Shown: positions 58,917 through 64,000 of the stretch, in pieces
Position numbering within the stretch: the stretch's first letter is position 1
Layout of the letters: every line of letters starts with the position of its first letter
Source of the DNA: Pohlia nutans
Taxonomy: Eukaryota > Streptophyta > Bryopsida > Bryales > Mniaceae
NCBI GenBank assembly: GCA_022496805.1
Contig: CM040088.1
Location: forward strand, 18,941,001-19,005,000
Length of the DNA: 64,000 bases
Direction of reading: 5' to 3'
Program-made: the position numbers and the translations under genes
The notes under the pieces: model-generated
What the model saw: only the letters and a program-made list of their open reading frames with translations
Database searches by the model: none
What the model was told of the DNA's origin: nothing

Positions 58917-59941
58917 CATAACATTCAGTAGCCTTTGAAGCTGTTGCCCTCCCCTGGATGGAATGATGTGGAATATCCCACATCATTTCATCCTCCCAAT
59001 GAAATGATGTGGGATATTCCACATCCCATCAGTAGCTATGGGGGCACGTGGCATTAAGCAAGAGCAACTAACTAGGAGTTGGTTAAATGGCATGTCAGAA
59101 TTTACTGTAGACTACAATAGAGTTTTCCGCAAACTCATGGGGGAATTGAGCCTTAGTTTGCCAAACTTCTTGGAATACGAAAATTGGCCTCAGAAATTTA
59201 TAGGACCATAAAGTACACATGAGTTCCCGATTGGTGGGGGGCTGTCAGTTACTGCTTTTGCTATTTCAGTGAATGAGCTTTCAAAAGCTTTGGTTTTTTT
59301 AAAATAGACCCAAGGAAGACCCACTCCATGTAGATGCGTGTCAAGCCAAGGAAGCCCATGTGACAGAGCATCCCTGAGAATAGAAACTGAGGTTGGAAAA
59401 ATTTTGGGCACCGTTTTTGGTGCCTTGAAACTTCAGATCTCTAGTTTATTTAAAGCATCTGACATGTCTACTTTTATTGGGTTCTCAACCTCTCTTTTCA
59501 CAAACTATGGTCTAGTCACCCCACTTTGGACCACTATGCGGATAACTCTAATACCTTGTTAAATCAATAATTGCTTGATTCAGAAAGCAACTATTATTAT
59601 TACTGGCAACCTTGATTTAAATGGCATGCTGGTATTTAACTTATCTTAATTCATGCATGAGGAACCTGCATTGGTTTTAATATTAACTAGCATTAGTAGG
59701 AACTAGTGAGGAACCTGCATTGGTTCTAATATTATGGGTAACATACATAATAAAATCAATGGGCCACCTTTTTACATGTACATCCACTATAGTTAATTAT
59801 TTGCCTTGTTCCAATGAACTGAAGAAAAGCTCATCAAGTGGTCATGTGGGCCAGAGTGGCCACTAAGAAAGGGAGATGAAGTTGGATGAACCCAAATACG
59901 AAATCAAAAGTCAGCCTCAACAAAGGCTACTGAATGTTATG
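58917..59941. mobile_element. CATAACATTC-ended element (about 1.03 kb)
   Basis: CATAACATTCAGTAGCCTTTG and CAAAGGCTACTGAATGTTATG are perfect 21-base mirror images. Inside, a hairpin at 58955-59035 pairs GTGGAATATCCCACAT with ATGTGGGATATTCCAC. No coding content recognised. Confidence 0.7.
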
Positions 59942-60876
59942 ATGGTGTTAAAGACAAAAAAAATTGGCACACATAAAATAGGTTACGAGTAACCGGGGTA
60001 CCTAAATCAGACCATTACCCCGGGCGATGATTTATTTTTATTTTTATTTTTAATCAGGTAAGATTCTGGCGAGACAATACATGGCTGCATGCATGTTGAG
60101 CTAAATTGTAGCAGGGGTCATTGCGTGGCTCAAGAAGAACTGGTCAGTTGCGCTGTGTAACTTATGCAACTCGTCCGCTTTTGAGGAGGATTTGTATGGC
60201 TTGCTTCCTGCCTCAGCAACGGCCCCAATTTCCCAGATTTTGCATCCTTTGTTAGTACACCCTCGCCCTCACTTGGAGCCGGACCCATCGATAATGATTT
60301 GGGTCCTCGTCCATTTTTTCTATTGGAACAGCAATGCAGTGGATTTCATTAGTTGAATGAGTCCATTACTGTAGTCAACAGCGTATGGTTGCCATGCAAA
60401 CAACAAACACAATCAACGTGGTGATGAGTAGCCTCAATCCTGTTATTGCCGAGGATAAATAAATAGATAAATTAGTGGCTATTTTTTTTAATTTTTTAAT
60501 TTTTTTAATTTTAACTGTTTTATATCACAGGTATGAGTTGAGTTCAGAACTTGACATGTGGAAAAGTGTCCAATCACATAATATGATTCTGAAATTTCAC
60601 TAACGATATAAGGTTTTTCGACCATAGGGTCCTCTTGTTGGTTGGATGGTCATGTTCCAAAACCATTCCATTATGTTTTCGTCAAAGTCGTCCTTTCTGT
60701 GCGGTAACCGAGCCGCCCTTTCAAAAGTCATTTATAATTGTTCCAAAAGGCACTATAATATATTTTAAGAGGCACTTGTATATTCTGAAAGTCATAAGAA
60801 TATTTCCAGAAGCCACGTACGTAGTTTTGAAGAGGCACTTGAATGCTTGCAAGTATTCACATGATGTATTTAGAGG
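59942..60876. other. Spacer with T-rich tracts
   Basis: Nothing recognised; (ATTTTT)n tracts near 60030-60050 and 60480-60515. Confidence 0.4.
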
Positions 60877-61379
60877 TTACCCCTAAAGATTATTTTTCTT
60901 TTATTTTTTTTATTTTTTTATTTTTTTTGAAGAATTGACTTCTTGACAAATGGCATTAGCATCTAGCAAGGTCAATGTATAATAATGGATAAGAAATCCC
61001 CCAAGAGAATGTAAGGTTTAATTTTTCCTATTCCAATGGCTTCATTATTATTAAGGCAATGAAAACATTGACGATTTTGATATCTCTATTTTGAGATAAA
61101 TGTACTTGATAAAATTCAAAAATGAAATACCTACTCAATCAAACAGTATTGCACAGTCAATGTTATAAATTTTGCTCCACATTGACATACTTGCACTTCA
61201 AAGCTCTTGACAAATCGTCACCTCCTTAATCTCTGGTCGAAAATAGCTTCAAAACACTAAGAATTTCATTGAGAATATGAGGTAGTTTTATTGAACATAT
61301 TTCATCCTTTCCCACAGAGATATTCGCTTCCAAAGTCATCTGGTGTCTATATATGGACGAGGGCGCATCAAAGGGTTAA
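60877..61379 (-). mobile_element. TTAA element, family H-like (503 bp)
   Basis: Left TTACCCCTAAAG (target changed to TTAC); right GGACGAGGGCGCATCAAAGGG TTAA 61376-61379, the reverse of a family H-like left end. Confidence 0.6.
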
Positions 61380-61559
61380 AGTACTGTACCCCATTTGTGG
61401 CACTTGACTATTTGTGACAAATGTAGGAGATGGTAGTTGAACACAAATGAGACATAATGTATTTTCTTCACAGAGTATGTATCCATATTAGAGTTATCCA
61501 AAATAAGACTGTGATTTCCAACTTGTAAGGTGAGTCCCTGTCCAACAGATTTTGATAAA

Positions 61560-62395
61560 CTTTGTTCATGAGTAGTCCCTTGGTCCCTTCATGAATAGTC
61601 CTTTAGGCTTGGGGGAACTTGTGGGAACTCTCTCTTAGCATTGGAGAGGTCGTGAGTTATATACCCCACGGTGGTGTAAGGCCTTCTTTTAAATTATTCT
61701 CCAACTCACCATAGACTAGTTTTGCAGTCCTTTTGAACTCAAAATGAATTTAACCCCTAACTGCCTAAGCGTCCATTTTTGGGACGATGTACAGATTTCA
61801 TCCATAATTTCTCATCCGTCATGCACTTTTAGCAGTGTGGAATTTTTACTGTAGATTCTATCAGAAGTTAGCTTCATGCATATGTGATCTGATTAGAAAG
61901 GGGATGATTGTGAAATTTTTATGCCTCATTTCATGTTGTAGTGATTCACCCAAAATAATGAAGATTTCAGTGTAAAAGTGCTCTAAAAAAAGTCAACTCA
62001 TAAAATTAAGCAACCAAAAAATCTCCAAAAATCACTACACTTAGAGTATTACATTTCAACCAATCACAATGAATTTCATCCGTAGATTGTCAATATCTTA
62101 TTCGTAATTGAATTACAAAATAATTTTGAATTTCACGTTTCAAATTTTATACAAAATTATTGGTAATAGCAATCATACATCTAATCGTATGGATAGAATC
62201 TAAAATTCATAATGTACAGCTTTTATTCATATATCAAGTTCAAAATATCCCTCTAAGTTGCATTTTAAAATGCATCTTTGCAAAACTGCCGAATTTGGAG
62301 AGGGCTCTAGGCATTTAGGGGTTAAGGTGAGTCCAACAAGAGTTTCCACTTTGAGATACTATTTTCGGTTAACTCTATTAGCTTGAAAACATGGT
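61560..62395 (+). repeat. Host repeat R6, copy 2
   Basis: Same order of motifs as 32700-34175. Lacks the 8-bp-duplication element, and carries a family A element at 61750-62335 in place of the family E one. Confidence 0.75.
61750..62335 (+). mobile_element. TTAA element, family A (586 bp), complete
   Basis: TTAA 61750-61753 CCCCTAACTGCCTAAGCG, subterminal CGTCCATTTTTGGGACG (61769-61785), right end GGCATTTAGGGG TTAA 62332-62335. Over 90 per cent alike to 49279-49856 by eye. Confidence 0.93.
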
Positions 62396-62403
62396 CGTTT
62401 AAA

Positions 62404-62962
62404 TTAACCCCTAAAAGACCACACTCCTCTTTAGATTTGAAGAAATGTAAAGATGCATTATAAAATGCAATTAGGAGGAATAATTTTAACTTGATGTATG
62501 AATAAAAGTTGTGTATTATGAATTTTAAATTCTATCCATATGGTTAGATATATGATTGCTATAACCAATATTTCGTATACAATTTAAAACTTAAAATTCA
62601 AATTATTTTGTAATTTAATTACAAATAAGATATTGACAATCTATGAATGAAATTTGTTGTTATGGGTTGAAATGTAATACTCTAAGTATACTCCCTTGTC
62701 CTACTAAAGCACCATGGCTTTCTTTTGTAATGTACAAAGGAAAACATGGTGTTTTAATGAGATAGGAACTAGTGTTTTTGGAGATTTTGGGGTTGCTTAA
62801 TTTTATGAGTTAATTTTTCCCATAGCACTTTTGAATTAAAGATCTTAGAAGTTTTTAGTGAATCACTTCAACGTGAAATGAGGCATAAAAATTTCACAAA
62901 TCACCTACTTCCCACAAAGTTCACACACATATGAAGCTATCTTGCTACTCACTAACTCGCTG
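62404..62962 (-). mobile_element. TTAA element, family A, reverse, right end lost; carries a Stowaway-like insert
   Basis: TTAA 62404-62407 CCCCTAAAAGACCACAC. The body follows family A in reverse up to about 62940 and then runs into a CACTA-like half end (TGCACTGAAATCACC). Confidence 0.8.
62691..62769. mobile_element. Stowaway-like (Tc1/mariner) miniature element (79 bp)
   Basis: CTCCCTTGTCCTACTAAAGC to GATAGGAAC, inner GCACCATGG/CCATG..GTGTTTT(A), flanked by TA at 62689-62690 and 62770-62771. The paralogous site at about 42812-42820 reads AAGTGTAGTGATTT with one TA. CTCCCT(C/T)(C/G)GTCC is the Stowaway terminus. Confidence 0.82.
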
Positions 62963-63659
62963 CACTGAAATCACCATATATTGTGGCCCACGGTATTTTT
63001 GAACGGCCACACTAGTAATTATTTTTTCAAAATATTGTGGTCAAATTCATCCAAATTTGATGAATTTTTTTTCAAATGGATGCAACATCGTACAAACAAA
63101 TAAGAATTAGTCCAAATTCCTGTGACGAAGCTGGTTTAAAAAAAATGGTATTGATGACTATAGGTTTTATTTGTAAATTTCCAACTCTTATAGGGGATGT
63201 AAGCAAGTCGACGAGCCGCAAGCTGTTAGTCGACAATTCTAGGGTAGGGCTTTCATAATGTAACCTAGTCTTTCACATCCTTGTATGGTCTTCCCATGAC
63301 TGTTCCATTATGTCCTCAAAGACTACTATGTGAAGTAACCTAGCCTTTCAAGTCCTTTCAATTTCCTAGCCTTTCACGTCCTTTCAATTTCCTAGCCTTT
63401 CACGTACGTAGAGAAGCGAAGCGCTAATTTCTAAAGTGGTATTGCATGTTTATAATTATGATTTTGAATAATTATTAACGCCATGTATACAATTGATATT
63501 TCGTCACTAGTAGTGCGAAGAGAAGCAGAGCCCTAGTGTAATTAAGGTTTAATTAGTGTAATTAACGTTTAATTAAGGTTTAGTAGAAAAGCCATGAGAT
63601 TGAATATAGTCATCAATACCATTTTTCTACACCAGCTACGACCTACGGTTGTCATTAGA
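62963..63659 (+). repeat. CACTA-like half end, then a CCCTAG-ending repeat unit
   Basis: CACTGAAATCACCATATATTG at 62964 matches 36665-36843 on one side only. 63145-63535 repeats the units at 48308-48925. A 24-base tandem (CCTAGCCTTTCACGTCCTTT) occurs about three times at 63336-63405. Confidence 0.6.
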
Positions 63660-64000
63660 TTTTCCAGGACCCAACTGAAATAGTAGCACAAAGAGGATGC
63701 ACTAGCTTAGCCTTTTTTACGTCTGGCCTATGACTATAGAACCATGCTTCACATTCAACTTTGCCACTATAAACAAGATAAGAAGTCAACATTATATTTT
63801 TAGTAGATGAAGCCATGTGGTCTACAACAAATCATGAATTTTTAATAAATTTTGGTGAAAATTTGAAATTTTACAATGATTTTTTTAAGTGATTGTCAAG
63901 AAAATTCATATTGGTTCCAGAATATACCAAGTACAGTAAACAAAAATCATCCATGTATCTAAATTTAGAAAAATGGTTACACCATGGTAACATCCACTTT
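63660..64000 (-). mobile_element. TTAA element, family K, partial, reaching the window edge
   Basis: ATCATGAATTTTTAATAAATT, AGTGATTGTCAAGAAAAT and CATCCATGTATCTAAATTTAG match 45110-45330 in reverse. Both ends lie outside what can be seen. Confidence 0.6.

Noticed and set aside
1..64000. tRNA, rRNA, CRISPR arrays, organelle DNA or bacterial operons
   Set aside because: None seen; introns, plant miRNA and plant-type transposons point to nuclear plant DNA throughout.

Overview
The window looks like nuclear DNA of a land plant. It carries a perfect miR390 hairpin, a plant-type LPAT4/5 acyltransferase and a plant-type DNA polymerase epsilon histone-fold subunit (NF-YB11/12 class). Both protein genes have GT-AG introns of about 100-760 bases. 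I cannot fix the species. The compact genes, AT-rich DNA and dense TTAA-targeting (piggyBac-like) miniature elements, which are not a usual feature of flowering plants, make a bryophyte, lycophyte or fern more likely than an angiosperm; this is inference.

Layout. 1-1731: relic of a transposase-like gene cut by the window edge, one reading frame with two internal stops. 4812-6697: three-exon gene for the POLE3/DPB4-like subunit, with a TTAA element in intron 2. 9416-11648 (minus strand): complete five-exon LPAT4/5-like gene. 22.2-30 kb: the least repeat-dense part, holding MIR390 (minus strand, 26347-26424), simple repeats and a few cut-and-paste miniature elements. Almost everything else, especially 31-64 kb, is miniature transposons piled into one another.

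The dominant signal is about 35 short elements without coding capacity that begin TTAACCC(C/T) and end (A/G)GGGTTAA. They fall into about a dozen sequence families of roughly 220-940 bases. One nested copy (42152-42717) can be compared with an unoccupied paralogous site at 62591-62594, which shows directly that the target is a single TTAA duplicated on insertion. At 41.7-45.4 kb several elements sit end to end sharing TTAA sites. Other miniature families can be told apart by their duplications: TA (Stowaway-like), TAA (Tourist/PIF-Harbinger-like), 3 bp (CACTA-like) and 8 bp (two copies with a GGGGAGGTCACT end). Several long, nearly perfect foldbacks could give rise to small RNAs.

No tRNA, rRNA, CRISPR or bacterial-type feature was seen. 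No intact transposase for any miniature family lies in the window, so they must be mobilised in trans, if at all.
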